Positions 5,702 to 5,757 of a DNA stretch of 5,757 nt are shown piece by piece. The stretch lies in contig JALHML010000043.1 of the NCBI GenBank assembly GCA_022844065.1, positions 1 through 5,757 of the forward strand, read 5' to 3'. The DNA is from Minisyncoccota bacterium. Lineage in GTDB: Bacteria > Patescibacteriota > Minisyncoccia > Phycocordibacterales > Phycocordibacteraceae. The notes under the pieces are model-generated. The model did not search any database, was not told where the DNA came from, and saw only the letters and a program-made list of their open reading frames with translations. Positions within the stretch are counted from its first letter, which is position 1, and each line of letters begins with the position of its first letter. The position numbers and the translations under genes were made by a program.

Positions 5702-5757
5702 ATGGATCAAAAGAACGTCACCATTTACACCACACCAACCTGTCACTTCTGCCAGAT
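5702..5757 (+). CDS. Glutaredoxin-like thiol-disulfide protein, YruB type (3' end missing)
   Basis: Only 18 complete codons are visible: MDQKNVTIYTTPTCHFCQ, followed by two bases of the next codon. A first beta strand (VTIYTT) leads straight into a CxxC redox site, Cys14-His-Phe-Cys17, preceded by TPT. This is the N-terminal pattern of glutaredoxin-like proteins, especially the small YruB/NrdH-like group, which are cytoplasmic thiol-disulfide reductases. The substrate cannot be told from this fragment. The start is supported by the family's short N-terminus and by the promoter just upstream. The bases before the ATG (AAAACAATATTT) are A/T-rich and hold no Shine-Dalgarno site. Confidence 0.8.
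   Translation, partial: MDQKNVTIYTTPTCHFCQ

Overview
The window reads as an ordinary chromosomal segment, with no sign of mobile DNA, CRISPR or RNA genes. It probably comes from a Candidate Phyla Radiation (Patescibacteria) bacterium, most likely the Parcubacteria side, for example a Kaiserbacteria-like lineage. This assignment is an inference from four things: the form of MurJ (a 'GLHQAA...LLRDR' N-terminus), the membrane/TPR protein with a 'GSGPGTF' loop, the small FtsB/DivIC-like protein ending in a Trp-rich tail, and the YruB-like glutaredoxin. The genes are tightly packed, all on the + strand, use the standard code, and look moderately GC-rich by eye.

Layout: (1) positions 2-1747 hold the 3' part of a polytopic membrane protein with an O-antigen ligase/Wzy_C-like external loop and a C-terminal TPR domain; its start lies outside the window. 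(2) Fifteen bases later comes murJ (1763-3445), a 14-helix MOP-superfamily lipid II flippase homologue. (3) Eight bases later comes lepA (3454-5241), elongation factor 4. These three have no visible promoter or terminator between them and probably form one transcription unit. (4) After 23 bases comes a small septum-formation-initiator-like gene (5265-5633) with its own extended -10 promoter that almost touches the start codon. (5) After a 68-base gap with a short hairpin and a second, nearly identical extended -10 promoter, a glutaredoxin-like gene begins (5702) and runs off the end.

Together the genes suggest an envelope and growth cluster: a glycan ligase/polymerase-like protein and a lipid-linked precursor flippase, followed by a translation GTPase and a divisome component. 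The points most worth a second look are a perfect 12-bp GC-rich hairpin inside the first codons of murJ, loss in this MurJ of three of the four cavity arginines known to be essential in E. coli, replacement of the Asn in the LepA G4 motif, lack of the usual ligase His-Asn pair in the membrane/TPR protein, and twin TGnTATACT promoters, one implying a leaderless message. I see no convincing new multi-gene system.
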